Assembly: GCA_035545895.1 (NCBI GenBank) | Contig: DASZXJ010000179.1 | Span: 1 to 34,040, forward strand | Direction of reading: 5' to 3' | DNA length: 34,040 bases | DNA from: DASZXJ01 sp035545895 | GTDB lineage: Bacteria > Planctomycetota > Phycisphaerae > Tepidisphaerales > Tepidisphaeraceae | Shown here: piece by piece, positions 16,663-25,070 of the stretch | Position numbering within the stretch: the stretch's first letter is position 1 | Layout of the letters: the number at the start of each line of letters is the position of its first letter | Made by a program: the position numbers and the translations under genes | Notes under the pieces: model-generated | Databases searched by the model: none | Told to the model about the DNA's origin: nothing | The model's input: the letters and a program-made list of their open reading frames with translations, nothing else

Positions 16663-17490
16663 ATGCGCTTCAATCAATTTGATCCATACGTGCGATTTTG
16701 GGCGGCTCTTCTTTTCGCGTTTCTCGTCCCCGGCCACGGCGTTGCAGCACCTGAACCGTCCAAGCCCGCGCCGATCATCACGATCATTCGATTGGATGGC
16801 ACATCCGTTCGCGGCACGGTCACTTCGATGGGGCCCATCATAATTGCGTTTCAGCCGGCACCCAAGCCAAATCAGCCGGCGGGCACAAAACTTGACCCGA
16901 TCAATCTGCCGTGGGCATCTGTTCGCAGCATTTCCAACGGCATGACGCACGCAAAGTTCATGCAGCAGTTCAAACTCGAACACGCCGGCCAACTTTGCGA
17001 AACCTGCAAAGGCGAAGGCAGTTCCTTCTGCTCCACCTGCAAAGGCACGGGGCACGATCCCACCAAACTTACCGATTGCAAGGTCTGTCACGGCGAATTG
17101 CTCGTCGATTGCAAGGGGCCCAAGTGCGACCATGGCCAGATTCCCTGCCCCAGTCCATGCCTGAAGTTCTCCGAAGGCGAATGGATCAAGCGGGACGACT
17201 TGCGTGTCCGCATTTGGCGATTTGGAAATTCCTATGCATGGATCAGCGAACATCACCTGGGCAATATGGTGACCTTTGATTCCAAAACCCATGTCATCAA
17301 CGATGCCGGCAAATGTCCGCTTTGCGGAGGCACGACTCACATTGATTGCCCGGTTTGTCACGGCTCGGGCAAATCCCCCTGCCCGACGTGCGCTGCGCGC
17401 ACGAACGTCCCGGCTTGCAATGACTGTGACCATGGCTTGGTAGCCTGCAAAACGTGCTCAGGAAGCGGACTGAAAAAGGATGGAGTATGA
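16663..17490 (+). CDS. Exported protein with DnaJ-type CxxC zinc-finger repeats
   Basis: Start 16663 is preferred over earlier in-frame starts because GGAGG precedes it and an N-terminal signal peptide follows (hydrophobic WAALLFAFLVP, then Ala-rich cleavage region near residue 29). The 275-residue protein has an N-terminal beta-like domain (about 35-105), and two blocks of DnaJ-like repeats: CETCKGEG, CSTCKGTG, CKVCHGEL near 110-150, and CPLCGG, CPVCHGSG, CPTC, CNDCDHG, CKTCSGSG near 220-270. There is no J domain. Zinc binding outside the cytoplasm is expected; the role is unknown. It is first in a run of three genes (HAD hydrolase, then exported esterase). Confidence 0.75.
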   Translation: MRFNQFDPYVRFWAALLFAFLVPGHGVAAPEPSKPAPIITIIRLDGTSVRGTVTSMGPIIIAFQPAPKPNQPAGTKLDPINLPWASVRSISNGMTHAKFMQQFKLEHAGQLCETCKGEGSSFCSTCKGTGHDPTKLTDCKVCHGELLVDCKGPKCDHGQIPCPSPCLKFSEGEWIKRDDLRVRIWRFGNSYAWISEHHLGNMVTFDSKTHVINDAGKCPLCGGTTHIDCPVCHGSGKSPCPTCAARTNVPACNDCDHGLVACKTCSGSGLKKDGV

Positions 17491-17526
17491 ATCATCCGTT
17501 CACGTCCAACCGGAAAAGGACCTGAC

Positions 17527-18213
17527 ATGCCTCAAGCATCGATTGTTTTCCTGTTCGACATCGACAACACGCTGCTGGACAACGACCGCGTCGTGAGCGA
17601 TTTGCGGAATTACCTCGATTGCTTTGGTCCGCAGGCGAAGGATCGATATTTTTCGCTTTTCGAGGAACTGCGCGATCAGCTCGGATACGCCGATTATCTG
17701 GGCGCACTTCAGCGCTATCGAGTGGAGAACCCCACCGATGCCCGGCTTTTGAAAATGTCGTCGTTTCTTGTGGACTACCCGTTTGCCAACCGCCTTTATC
17801 CCAATTCGCTCGATGCCATTGCTCACGTCAAACAATGGGGCAAAGCGGTGGTATTGTCAGATGGCGACGTGGTTTTTCAGCCGCGCAAAGCCGAGCGATC
17901 GGGCATCGCCGAGGCGGTCGATGGAAACGTGCTGATTTACATCCACAAGGAACAGATGCTTGCCGATGTAATGTCGAAATACCCGGCCGATCATTATGTA
18001 CTGGTGGATGACAAGGTGCGAATCCTGTCGGCCATCAAAGAAGCGTGGGGTAATAAGCTGACCACGATCTTTCCAAGACAAGGCCATTACGCGCTGGACG
18101 AGAAATCCGTGCGGTCTTACCCGATGCCGGACATCACGATTGACCGGATAGGCCGGATTCTCGATCTGGACCTTAATACCATATTGAACGCAGCCCTTCC
18201 AAGGAGATCCTGA
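17527..18213 (+). CDS. HAD-superfamily hydrolase
   Basis: The 228-residue cytosolic protein carries the HAD motifs: FDIDNTLLDND with the nucleophile D11 and acid D13, VVLSDGD (Ser in motif II), and HYVLVDDK with the paired acids of motif IV. HAD enzymes of this type are phosphatases; the substrate cannot be inferred. AAAGGAC precedes the ATG. It lies 36 bp after the zinc-finger protein gene, and its stop overlaps the esterase start (TGATG), so the three are probably one transcript. Confidence 0.85.
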   Translation: MPQASIVFLFDIDNTLLDNDRVVSDLRNYLDCFGPQAKDRYFSLFEELRDQLGYADYLGALQRYRVENPTDARLLKMSSFLVDYPFANRLYPNSLDAIAHVKQWGKAVVLSDGDVVFQPRKAERSGIAEAVDGNVLIYIHKEQMLADVMSKYPADHYVLVDDKVRILSAIKEAWGNKLTTIFPRQGHYALDEKSVRSYPMPDITIDRIGRILDLDLNTILNAALPRRS

Positions 18214-19463
18214 TGCAACTGAGATATGCGCTGGCGATGTTGTGCACCATCGGCGGGATTACTTTTGCAATCGCCCAGCAGCAACCCCCGCTATTGCCAC
18301 CGGGCCTGCCGCCCGCGCCGGCAACTGGGCCCATGCTTTGCAAGGGAAATTATCTGACGCCGGAGCAAGGTAAGGCCGTCCTCGAATTTGATCTGGCGAA
18401 TTTCGCAACAACCCGCGCGGCGTGGGAAGCGCACGCCAATGTGATTCGCAAACAGATTCAGGACGGCATGGGACTATCGCCATTGCCCAAACACGGCCCG
18501 CTCAACGGCATCGTTCACAGCCTGCGCCGGCACGATGGCTACACCGTGGAAAACGTCGCGTTTGAATCAATCCCCGGCTTCTACGCAACCGGAAATCTTT
18601 ACCGGCCGACCACCGGCCAGCCGCCCTTTCCAGTGATTCTCAGCACGCATGGACACGGCAACGCCGCAAACCTGGACGGGCACCCTCGTTTCAGCGAATC
18701 CATGCAGGATCGCTGCGCGTCACTGGCGCGAATGGGCGCGATTGTGTTGTCCATCGATATGTTTGGCTGGGGAGATTCACTCAAGCAAGTGACTTATCAG
18801 GATCATCTTTCCACGCTGGCCATGCCGATGCAGCTTTGGGACAACATTCGGGCGATTGATTTTCTGACCTCGCTGGACGGAGTCGATCCCAAGCGAATTG
18901 CCGTCACCGGCGAATCGGGCGGTGGCACGCAGGCGTTTCTGCTGACCGCCCTCGAGCCGCGCATCACCGTCAGCGTTCCGGTCGTCATGGTTTCATCCTA
19001 TTTCTTTGGCGGATGCGCCTGCGAAAGCGGCAGGCCGATCCATCGCAGCGAGGAAGCCTTCGCCAACAACACCGACGTGGCCGCTCTTGCGGCGCCCCGG
19101 CCCATACTTGTCGTCTCCGATGGCAAGGACTGGACGCAAAACGTTCCGCAGGTGGAATATCCGTTCCTCAAGAAAATCTACGCGCTCTATGACGCGGACG
19201 ACCGTGTCGTCAATGTCCATCTGGCCAGTGAAGGTCACGACTACGGCCCATCCAAGCGCGATGCGATGTATCGATTCCTGGCCGATCAGTTTCATCTTGA
19301 CCTGACGGCCGTGCGCAATGCCGCAGGCAATTTCGACGAATCTCACGTCACCGTCGAACCCGCCAGCGTCATGCGCGTATGGGATGCGGATCACCCCTTG
19401 CCCGCCAATGCGTTGCATAGCGGCGAAGCCGTCGCGGCGGCATTGAGAGAAGCGCAGCGATAG
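18213..19463 (+). CDS. Exported alpha/beta hydrolase, acetylxylan-esterase-like
   Basis: The 416-residue protein has a signal peptide (hydrophobic to about residue 21, AIAQ) and a Pro-rich spacer. An alpha/beta hydrolase domain follows, with the oxyanion-region HGHGN and nucleophile elbow GESGGG (S235). An Asp in the VSDGKDW region (about 302-307) and a His in SEGHDYGP complete a plausible triad. The fold and motifs resemble planctomycete esterases of the acetylxylan-esterase group, acting on carbohydrate esters in the periplasm or outside; the precise substrate is unproven. AAGGAG lies just upstream. Nearby pectate lyase supports a plant-polysaccharide role, by inference. Confidence 0.75.
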   Translation: MQLRYALAMLCTIGGITFAIAQQQPPLLPPGLPPAPATGPMLCKGNYLTPEQGKAVLEFDLANFATTRAAWEAHANVIRKQIQDGMGLSPLPKHGPLNGIVHSLRRHDGYTVENVAFESIPGFYATGNLYRPTTGQPPFPVILSTHGHGNAANLDGHPRFSESMQDRCASLARMGAIVLSIDMFGWGDSLKQVTYQDHLSTLAMPMQLWDNIRAIDFLTSLDGVDPKRIAVTGESGGGTQAFLLTALEPRITVSVPVVMVSSYFFGGCACESGRPIHRSEEAFANNTDVAALAAPRPILVVSDGKDWTQNVPQVEYPFLKKIYALYDADDRVVNVHLASEGHDYGPSKRDAMYRFLADQFHLDLTAVRNAAGNFDESHVTVEPASVMRVWDADHPLPANALHSGEAVAAALREAQR

Positions 19464-19481
19464 GAGACATGCGTCGCCAGC

Positions 19482-19781
19482 TCAGCCAGTTTTTGCCAGC
19501 GACTGAATCTGCCGCACCACGCCTGACAATGCGGGATCAGCCCCCTCTGCAAATCGCAACTGGTGTTGTTTGCCCTGATCGTCAACGGTCAATTCATATT
19601 GAAACCGGTCAGTCCCGCGCGAGGGCTGACCGGTCGTCGTCGAAACTTGTTTGGCCTGCTCCACCAGTTGATGAAGCGCATCGGCTTTATCGCGCGGCAG
19701 GGTGGATGTGTCCACCACCATGGGCGGAGGATTGATGTTGGCAAATCCACCCGTTCGACGAAGCGTTATTCGCAAGACCAC
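19482..19781 (-). CDS. Emfourin-like inhibitor of M4 proteases
   Basis: A 99-residue protein with ITLRRTGGFANI near its start, a central helix, then DRFQYELTVDD and a C-terminal helix, matching emfourin (protealysin inhibitor). Emfourin binds and blocks M4 metalloproteases of the protealysin type. It starts with GTG preceded by GGAGAA, 34 bp after the stop of such a protease, in the same order as known protealysin operons. The partner gene makes the assignment strong. Confidence 0.8.
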   Translation of the reverse strand: MVLRITLRRTGGFANINPPPMVVDTSTLPRDKADALHQLVEQAKQVSTTTGQPSRGTDRFQYELTVDDQGKQHQLRFAEGADPALSGVVRQIQSLAKTG

Positions 19782-19815
19782 TTCTCCGGTTGGGTGATTA
19801 TAGGCGCAACTTTGC

Positions 19816-21003
19816 TTATCTCGCGCTGCGCGCCATCGGACGTTTGCGTTTGGCGCTCTCGAAAAGACCTCGCGACGCCGCGACGTTCAATCGCCCCGCT
19901 GCTTTTCCATTGCCGCCGGACGATGGCTTGATGACCTTCACCGTTCGCCAGGCCTGGGTGATCGCCTTGGCGAGACTGCTGTTTGCACCAGCCAAGTCGG
20001 CTGCCACCTTGATGGTCGCGTCCGCAGCCTCGGCAAAAGTGGATTGCTGATGGAGGCGAGTCGTCAGCGTTTGATACCAGACAGGCCCAACCGTTTGCCA
20101 GGAGTTGCCTTTCATTGCCTTGGCAGCCAGACAGAAGGCTCGATTGGGGATGCCGGAGTTGATGTGCACCCCGCCGTTGTCATCGCCGCCGCGGTAGAAT
20201 CCGGTCATATCGGCAGGCTGCGGGTCCTGCCCGATGATCGGGTCGTTGTAGGCAGTGCCCGGGTTTTCCATCGATCGCAGTGCAGTGCCCTGGATATTGG
20301 GACGGAACAGTCCCGCGCCGATCAGCCAATCGGCTTGAAGCGCCGTCTGGTTCAACTGCCACTGCTTGATCATCGATCCGAAGACATCGGAGAACGATTC
20401 GTTGAGCGCCCCGGGTTCGCCCTGATATTCCAGAGCCGCGGTGTTTTCAGTCACGCCGTGCGTCAATTCGTGGCCGATGACATCGACGGCAATCGTGAAC
20501 CGATTGAAAATCTGTTTATCGCCGTCGCCATAGACCATTTGCGTGCCATTCCAGAATGCATTGTCGTAATTCATTCCGTAGTGAACGGTGGAATCGAGCC
20601 GCATGCCATGATTATCGATGGAGTTGCGACTGAAGATTTTCTGGTAGAAGTCGTAGGTTGCGCCCGAACCGTCGTAGGCTTCATTGACGGCCACATCCCC
20701 GCTGGCGGGATCACCTTCTTTTCGAACCGGCGCACCGGGCAATGTCTCGGTATTGCGGGCATCGTAGATGGTCCGCTGCTTCGTTCCCGCCGGCGCCATC
20801 GTCATGATTCCGCCCAGCGCTTCGCGCCGGCCTCGAAAATGCGCCGACAGAATCAACGTCCGCAAAGCCCACTGCACCTGTGACGCGTTGCCGCTGCGCG
20901 CCAGATGCTCCAGCATGTGCGGCGGCACGATACAACAGATGGGCAGACGATCAGCCTTCCCATTCGAGCAACGACACGACGATGCGCCTTGAATGTGTCT
21001 CAT
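19816..21003 (-). CDS. M4-family metalloprotease, protealysin-like
   Basis: The 395-residue protein has the short propeptide of protealysin-like enzymes (CCIVPPHMLEHLA, about 23-36) and no signal peptide. The zinc site is HELTH (H178, E179, H182) with E202 in NESFSD as third ligand, and the catalytic His is H280 in GGVHINSG. These show a complete thermolysin-type active site. ATG 21003 is chosen because AAAGGGA precedes it; the longer frame starts with TTG. The Lys/Arg-rich C-terminal tail is unusual. It is followed by the emfourin inhibitor gene, so activity is probably restrained until release from the cell. Confidence 0.92.
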   Translation of the reverse strand: MRHIQGASSCRCSNGKADRLPICCIVPPHMLEHLARSGNASQVQWALRTLILSAHFRGRREALGGIMTMAPAGTKQRTIYDARNTETLPGAPVRKEGDPASGDVAVNEAYDGSGATYDFYQKIFSRNSIDNHGMRLDSTVHYGMNYDNAFWNGTQMVYGDGDKQIFNRFTIAVDVIGHELTHGVTENTAALEYQGEPGALNESFSDVFGSMIKQWQLNQTALQADWLIGAGLFRPNIQGTALRSMENPGTAYNDPIIGQDPQPADMTGFYRGGDDNGGVHINSGIPNRAFCLAAKAMKGNSWQTVGPVWYQTLTTRLHQQSTFAEAADATIKVAADLAGANSSLAKAITQAWRTVKVIKPSSGGNGKAAGRLNVAASRGLFESAKRKRPMARSAR

Positions 21004-21128
21004 GGAAAATCCCTTTCGTAGCAAAATGCGTTGGCCCCGTACGCGTGCCTATGAAATGGCACAGATGTGGAGCAGCTTAAACCGCATTGGCCCTTTGGCT
21101 ATTACCCTATTTAGGTGATGGCGCGCGG

Positions 21129-21157
21129 AATCGGCGCGAGCGTGAATCGCGCCGATT
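21129..21157 (-). terminator. Strong hairpin after the pectate lyase gene
   Basis: An eleven-pair perfect stem (AATCGGCGCGA with TCGCGCCGATT) and 7-base loop lie 20 bp past the lyase stop and before the protease start. There is no T-run, so it may act as a transcript-end stabiliser or non-canonical terminator rather than a textbook one. Confidence 0.35.
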
Positions 21158-21176
21158 GACGCTTGAAGGATTTGTC

Positions 21177-22481
21177 TTACATCATCGGCTTGACGCCAGG
21201 CACATTGACAAGGCTATTCATGTAGATTTCAAGATTTGTGTATCCGCTTTTATCGAGTTTGTTACCGTCAGCCGCGTCGTTCGGATTCAAGCCATGGACG
21301 GATTCCCACGCATCGGGGATGCCGTCGTTGTCGGTGTCCTTCGGAGCCGGTCCTCCCTTGATCTCGCTCAGGCCGCCCGCATCGGCTTCCTTATCGATAA
21401 TCTTGCCTTTTTTGCCCAGCGATTTGACCTCGTCGATCAAGCGGAGATCGACGGCATCACGATGCAGCGAACAACCGACCGAGGCGACCACTTTTTCATA
21501 CGCCTTCTCTGCTGAATCCACGGTCACGGGAATCGCCGGGTTGCCCCATAGTGCAGGTACAAAAGTAGGGGCATCCTTGTTATCGTTGTAATCGGCCTCG
21601 ACCACCGGCACGCCATTTAGCACACCGTCTTTATTCTGATCGACCAGGTTGCCGCTGCTATAGACATGGTCGGTCTTGGTGAAGAACCCGACCGCCTGCT
21701 TATTCGACGCCGGTCCGGCGATGAAATAATTATTGATCACATCGAGTTGGTGATCCGCCGCGGAGTGCCCGCCCACCAGGCCGGTGATCTGCCAGTTGTA
21801 GACGACGTTGTTGATGTACTGGATCGTTCCCTTGGCCTTGGGATTACGGCTATGGAGGCTTTGCCAGAGGGTGTGGCTGATTGTGACATGTTCCACGGTG
21901 TCAATCAGCGCGCCGAACCGCTGCGGATCGAGCCCTTCGCCCATCATGCAATATTGCAGCGTCAGATTTTTCGTGCCGACGGTAAAACCAATGCAATCCC
22001 ATCGGCCCCACTGAATCGAACAATGGTCGAAGATCATGTCGCTGCCCGATGAAACGCGAATCGAACAATTGCCGCGGGCGCCGCCGATGCCCTGTCGAAT
22101 GCGAATGTAACGAACGATGACGTTGTGATGGTTGCTCAGCGTCAATTCGTTTCCGTACAAGCAGATGCCTTCGCCCGGGGCGGTTTGGCCGGCAATGGTG
22201 ATGTTGTCGTTCACCACGATGTTCTTTTCCATCTTGATGACGCCGCCCACATCAAAAACGACCGTGCGATTGGGCTTGCTGACGGCATCGCGAAACGAGC
22301 CCGGGCCGTTGTCGTTGAGATTGGTGACGTGATAGACTTCCCCGCCGCGTCCGCCGGTGACTGTAGCTCCAAACCCTTCTGCCCCCGGGAACGCCGGCAG
22401 CGGTGCGGGATCAGCCGCCCGTGCTGTTCCGACACAAATCCCCAATATCGCGCCCGCCAGAACCGTCCACTTCGATCGCAT
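21177..22481 (-). CDS. Secreted pectate lyase-like beta-helix protein
   Basis: The 434-residue protein has a signal peptide (cleavage after about residue 22, ARA-ADP) and the opening FPGAEGFG-x-GG-RGG of PL1-type pectate lyases. A right-handed beta-helix pattern follows (DNITIAGQTAPGEGI, NVIVRYIRIR, DHCSIQWG). A C-terminal thrombospondin-type calcium repeat, DTDNDGIPDAWE, sits near 390-401 and is followed by a region ending in TNLEIYMNSL. The enzyme would cleave pectin-like polymers by beta-elimination outside the cell. Related esterase genes are close by, but the gene is transcribed away from the STAS gene. GGAG lies about 10 bases before the ATG. Confidence 0.88.
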   Translation of the reverse strand: MRSKWTVLAGAILGICVGTARAADPAPLPAFPGAEGFGATVTGGRGGEVYHVTNLNDNGPGSFRDAVSKPNRTVVFDVGGVIKMEKNIVVNDNITIAGQTAPGEGICLYGNELTLSNHHNVIVRYIRIRQGIGGARGNCSIRVSSGSDMIFDHCSIQWGRWDCIGFTVGTKNLTLQYCMMGEGLDPQRFGALIDTVEHVTISHTLWQSLHSRNPKAKGTIQYINNVVYNWQITGLVGGHSAADHQLDVINNYFIAGPASNKQAVGFFTKTDHVYSSGNLVDQNKDGVLNGVPVVEADYNDNKDAPTFVPALWGNPAIPVTVDSAEKAYEKVVASVGCSLHRDAVDLRLIDEVKSLGKKGKIIDKEADAGGLSEIKGGPAPKDTDNDGIPDAWESVHGLNPNDAADGNKLDKSGYTNLEIYMNSLVNVPGVKPMM

Positions 22482-22638
22482 GATGGTGTTACTCCGTGTT
22501 TGAACTTAACCGTCCGTCCCACTACCTACTTCCGCGACAATACAACGTTGAAAACGATTGATCTAAGCACTCCGCCAAACCGATGCATCCCTTGTTTTTG
22601 CTTGTTTTCGCCGCTGCGGTGCTTAGACTTCGCTGTTC

Positions 22639-23034
22639 ATGGCCCAGTTCAACAACATTCTCGGCAGCACGCCCTCACCGGTCACCAATGCGCCCTTCAT
22701 TGTGCAGGACGTTGAAAAATTCACCGTGATCGAGTTTCGGACCACCTCGCTCATGGATGCCGCCGAGCTGGAGAAGATCGGCCAAAGCCTTTACCGGCTG
22801 GTGGACGAGGAAGACCGACGACGAGTCATCATGGATTTTGAGAAAGTGCAATACCTCTCATCCCAAGCCATCGGCATCATTCTGACCATGAATAAAAAGC
22901 TGGGTGCCCTGAAAAACAGCAAACTCATCCTCTGCGGCATCGGGCCCAAACTTCAGGAGCTGTTGAAAATCACTCGATTGGATCGACTCCTCACGATTAA
23001 GCCGACTCAGCGCGAGGCGCTGAAGGTCGTCTAA
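22639..23034 (+). CDS. STAS-domain anti-sigma-factor antagonist-like protein
   Basis: The 131-residue cytosolic protein is a single STAS domain. The motif VQYLSSQAIGIIL aligns with the phosphoacceptor loop (D-S-S-G-L-G) of SpoIIAA-like proteins, with Ser75 at the phosphorylated position and Ser74 where Asp is usual. Such proteins bind a serine kinase/anti-sigma factor, but no partner kinase or phosphatase gene is adjacent. An orphan regulatory STAS protein is the safest description. Confidence 0.85.
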   Translation: MAQFNNILGSTPSPVTNAPFIVQDVEKFTVIEFRTTSLMDAAELEKIGQSLYRLVDEEDRRRVIMDFEKVQYLSSQAIGIILTMNKKLGALKNSKLILCGIGPKLQELLKITRLDRLLTIKPTQREALKVV

Positions 23035-23038
23035 GAAT

Positions 23039-23114
23039 CCGGTCGCGAGCGACCGGGCTAAAAAAGAGTTGGGAAACCAGATCCTCTCCTTGTCCCCCTG
23101 TCTCCTTGTCCCCC
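23039..23114. repeat. Intergenic palindrome and tandem repeat
   Basis: CCGGTCGC-GA-GCGACCGG (23039-23056) is a perfect eight-pair inverted repeat 5 bp after the STAS stop. It lacks a T-run, so it is not a standard terminator. Further on, CTCCTTGTCCCCC occurs twice (23086-23098 and 23102-23114) at a 16-bp period. Both look like dispersed intergenic repeats rather than gene parts. Confidence 0.6.
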
Positions 23115-23146
23115 CATCCCCGGTCTGATTTGTTACAATCTCGCGA

Positions 23147-23887
23147 ATGCTTCTCGCTACATTCGACTTCTGGGACAATTCAATCCGCACGTGGGCTGTT
23201 TCACTCGGCTGGCCGGGGGAGGGATTTCTCCGGCTGATTCTCGCAGCTATTGCAGGCGGGCTGGTGGGAATCGAACGTGAAGTTCGCGGTCGCCAGGCGG
23301 GGTTTCGAACCAATATGCTTGTTGGCATCGGAAGCGCCCTCAGCATGGTGGTGGCCACTCAATTCGCGCTTTATCCGTGGCAAAAGCAGCCCAACGTTAA
23401 CATCAATATTGATCCCGCCCGATTGGCCTACGCAATCATGGTCGGTATCGGTTTTTTAGGCGCGGGCACGATCGTTCATTCGCAGGGAGCGATTCGCGGA
23501 CTCACCACTGCGGCGGGCCTGTGGTGTGTGGCCGCCATCGGCATGGCGCTGGGGTCGGGCATTTACGTGATCTCGTTTTTTGCAACGATCATGGTGCTGC
23601 TGGCGCTGTGGTTTCTCGATTATGTCGAAGAAATAGTTCCCAAAATGCAATACCGCACGATCAGCGTGCGAACCGAATATCATCCGGGCTGCCTGACGGC
23701 AACCGTTGAGCATTTCAAAAAATTTGGCTTGGACGTCATCGATGCGGATTTCCATCGCATTGCCGACGCGGCTTACGCGGACATCAACCTGTACGTCGGG
23801 TTTTCCCGTATCCATCTTTATTATTCCATGGAAAGCCAGCTTGAATCGGACCCGAAATATCAGCTGCTTTCCATGCGCGATGAATAG
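23147..23887 (+). CDS. MgtC/SapB-family membrane protein
   Basis: The 246-residue inner-membrane protein has four to five hydrophobic segments. The MgtC core is clear: GLVGIEREVRGRQAGFRTNMLVGIG-type motif near 40-64, GFLGAGTI and GLTTAAGLW near 101-125. A soluble C-terminal ACT-like domain runs from about 165 to 246. MgtC proteins affect growth in low magnesium and ATP synthase activity in some pathogens; a role here is not inferable. TTACAAT at 23132-23138 may be part of a -10 box; no M-box or ykoK leader is seen. Confidence 0.88.
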   Translation: MLLATFDFWDNSIRTWAVSLGWPGEGFLRLILAAIAGGLVGIEREVRGRQAGFRTNMLVGIGSALSMVVATQFALYPWQKQPNVNINIDPARLAYAIMVGIGFLGAGTIVHSQGAIRGLTTAAGLWCVAAIGMALGSGIYVISFFATIMVLLALWFLDYVEEIVPKMQYRTISVRTEYHPGCLTATVEHFKKFGLDVIDADFHRIADAAYADINLYVGFSRIHLYYSMESQLESDPKYQLLSMRDE

Positions 23888-23925
23888 AGATGTGTTTGAA
23901 TGATGGAAGCGGAAGTTTGAGGTTG

Positions 23926-23934
23926 TGTTATAAT
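23926..23934 (+). promoter_or_regulatory. Extended -10 promoter of the PDZ-like gene
   Basis: TGTTATAAT is a perfect extended -10 (TGn plus TATAAT at 23929-23934), 26 bp before the start codon. No good -35 is visible, which is acceptable for this promoter type. Confidence 0.5.
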
Positions 23935-23960
23935 CAGGGTGGTCTGACCAAGGACAACAA

Positions 23961-24467
23961 ATGCGAGCCCTCTTCGGAATCGGCGGCGTGCTCATCACCA
24001 TCGGCGTCATCGTCTGGATCATGGGAAACGGCAGCCTCGAACATGATCAGAACGTCTTGAAAGTCCGTGAAAACGCCCAGCAGCAGGTCAGCCAGATCGC
24101 CGGTCGGGATGCCGCTACCGGCGGCAGCGCGATGAACTCCGCTGAACTTGAAGGCATGACCACCAACGGCAAGCTCAGCGGCATCCTGGTCAACAAGGTC
24201 GTGCCCGGCGGCGCTTACGAAAACTATTTCGGACTCAAACGCAATGACACAATCATTGCTGTGGAATCTCAAGCATTCAAAACCAATGTTCGTGACATTG
24301 TCACCGAGGAAGACGCCAAGATTCAGGTAATGGAAGCCTTTCAGAAGCAGGGATACGTTTACGTGATGCGCGACGGCAAGGAATTGAAACTGCCGGTTGA
24401 AACTCCGGGCCAGAAGAAGACCGACATCAATTCAACGCTCGATCAACTGAAAAGTATGGGGCGGTGA
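23961..24467 (+). CDS. Membrane-anchored PDZ-like protein
   Basis: The 168-residue protein has one N-terminal membrane helix (about 4-22) and then a polar segment. A PDZ-like fold follows at about 72-150, with GILVNKVVPGGAYENYFGLK and NDTIIAVESQAF resembling the ligand-groove and following strand. There is no protease domain. AAGGAC precedes the ATG. It probably displays a peptide-binding domain in the periplasm; partner unknown. Its 3' end overlaps the convergent gene by 25 bp. Confidence 0.7.
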   Translation: MRALFGIGGVLITIGVIVWIMGNGSLEHDQNVLKVRENAQQQVSQIAGRDAATGGSAMNSAELEGMTTNGKLSGILVNKVVPGGAYENYFGLKRNDTIIAVESQAFKTNVRDIVTEEDAKIQVMEAFQKQGYVYVMRDGKELKLPVETPGQKKTDINSTLDQLKSMGR

Positions 24468-24985
24468 GATTGTCCCCCGGTTAGTCGCCGCCCACGCCTG
24501 CCTCCGCGACCGGCGCGACCTGCTCCGGGAGAATCTACTACGGGATCCATCTTAAAGCGGGAAATACGAATCAGATTTTTTGAGTTTTGCCACTGAAGAA
24601 CCATTTCATCCTCATTGATCTGCCCATTCCATACCAATTCGGTAATGTTCACATCCCATGCCCCCTTAATGACTTTGGTCATCTGGGCAATCATCTGGCT
24701 GCCGCGAATTTTTCCTTCCAGATGAAGAATCCCACGCGCGCCGTTTTTGCCAAGGTCATATTCCAGGGCGAAATCCTCGCCGCTGCGTTCCAGCACTTTC
24801 AACTCGGCTGGTACAGTTTGCGCCTGCGGTGTATTCGGCTGGCGCTCATCCCCTTCCTGCGTGCCAGTCCAATGACTGTTTTTAGGAAGCAGGTCCTTGG
24901 CGGGTGCATCAGCCGCAAATATCCAGGTCTTTTGCAGAATCAATCCCAATATGATCGCAGACAGGATGTATGGGCCGACCCGCAT
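24443..24985 (-). CDS. Small exported protein of unknown function
   Basis: The 180-residue protein has an N-terminal signal peptide (hydrophobic to about residue 22, then FAADAPA). A beta-rich middle follows (LKVLERSGEDFALEYDL, ILHLEGKIRG), and the tail is Gly/Arg-rich (about 155-180). AAGGAGC stands about 6 bases before the ATG. I do not recognise a family. The Gly/Arg tail lies partly in the overlap with the PDZ-like gene and may be unconserved. Confidence 0.6.
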   Translation of the reverse strand: MRVGPYILSAIILGLILQKTWIFAADAPAKDLLPKNSHWTGTQEGDERQPNTPQAQTVPAELKVLERSGEDFALEYDLGKNGARGILHLEGKIRGSQMIAQMTKVIKGAWDVNITELVWNGQINEDEMVLQWQNSKNLIRISRFKMDPVVDSPGAGRAGRGGRRGRRLTGGQSHRPILFS

Positions 24986-25070
24986 GCCTTGCTCCTTGTA
25001 AAATCCTAACCCGAAATGACCATCGCAAGAGGCTTATTGTAGCTGATCCCTCATGGCCGTACATAAGACG

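Noticed and set aside
23056..23066. Terminator after the STAS gene
   Set aside because: The palindrome is followed by an A-run, not a T-run, on the sense strand.
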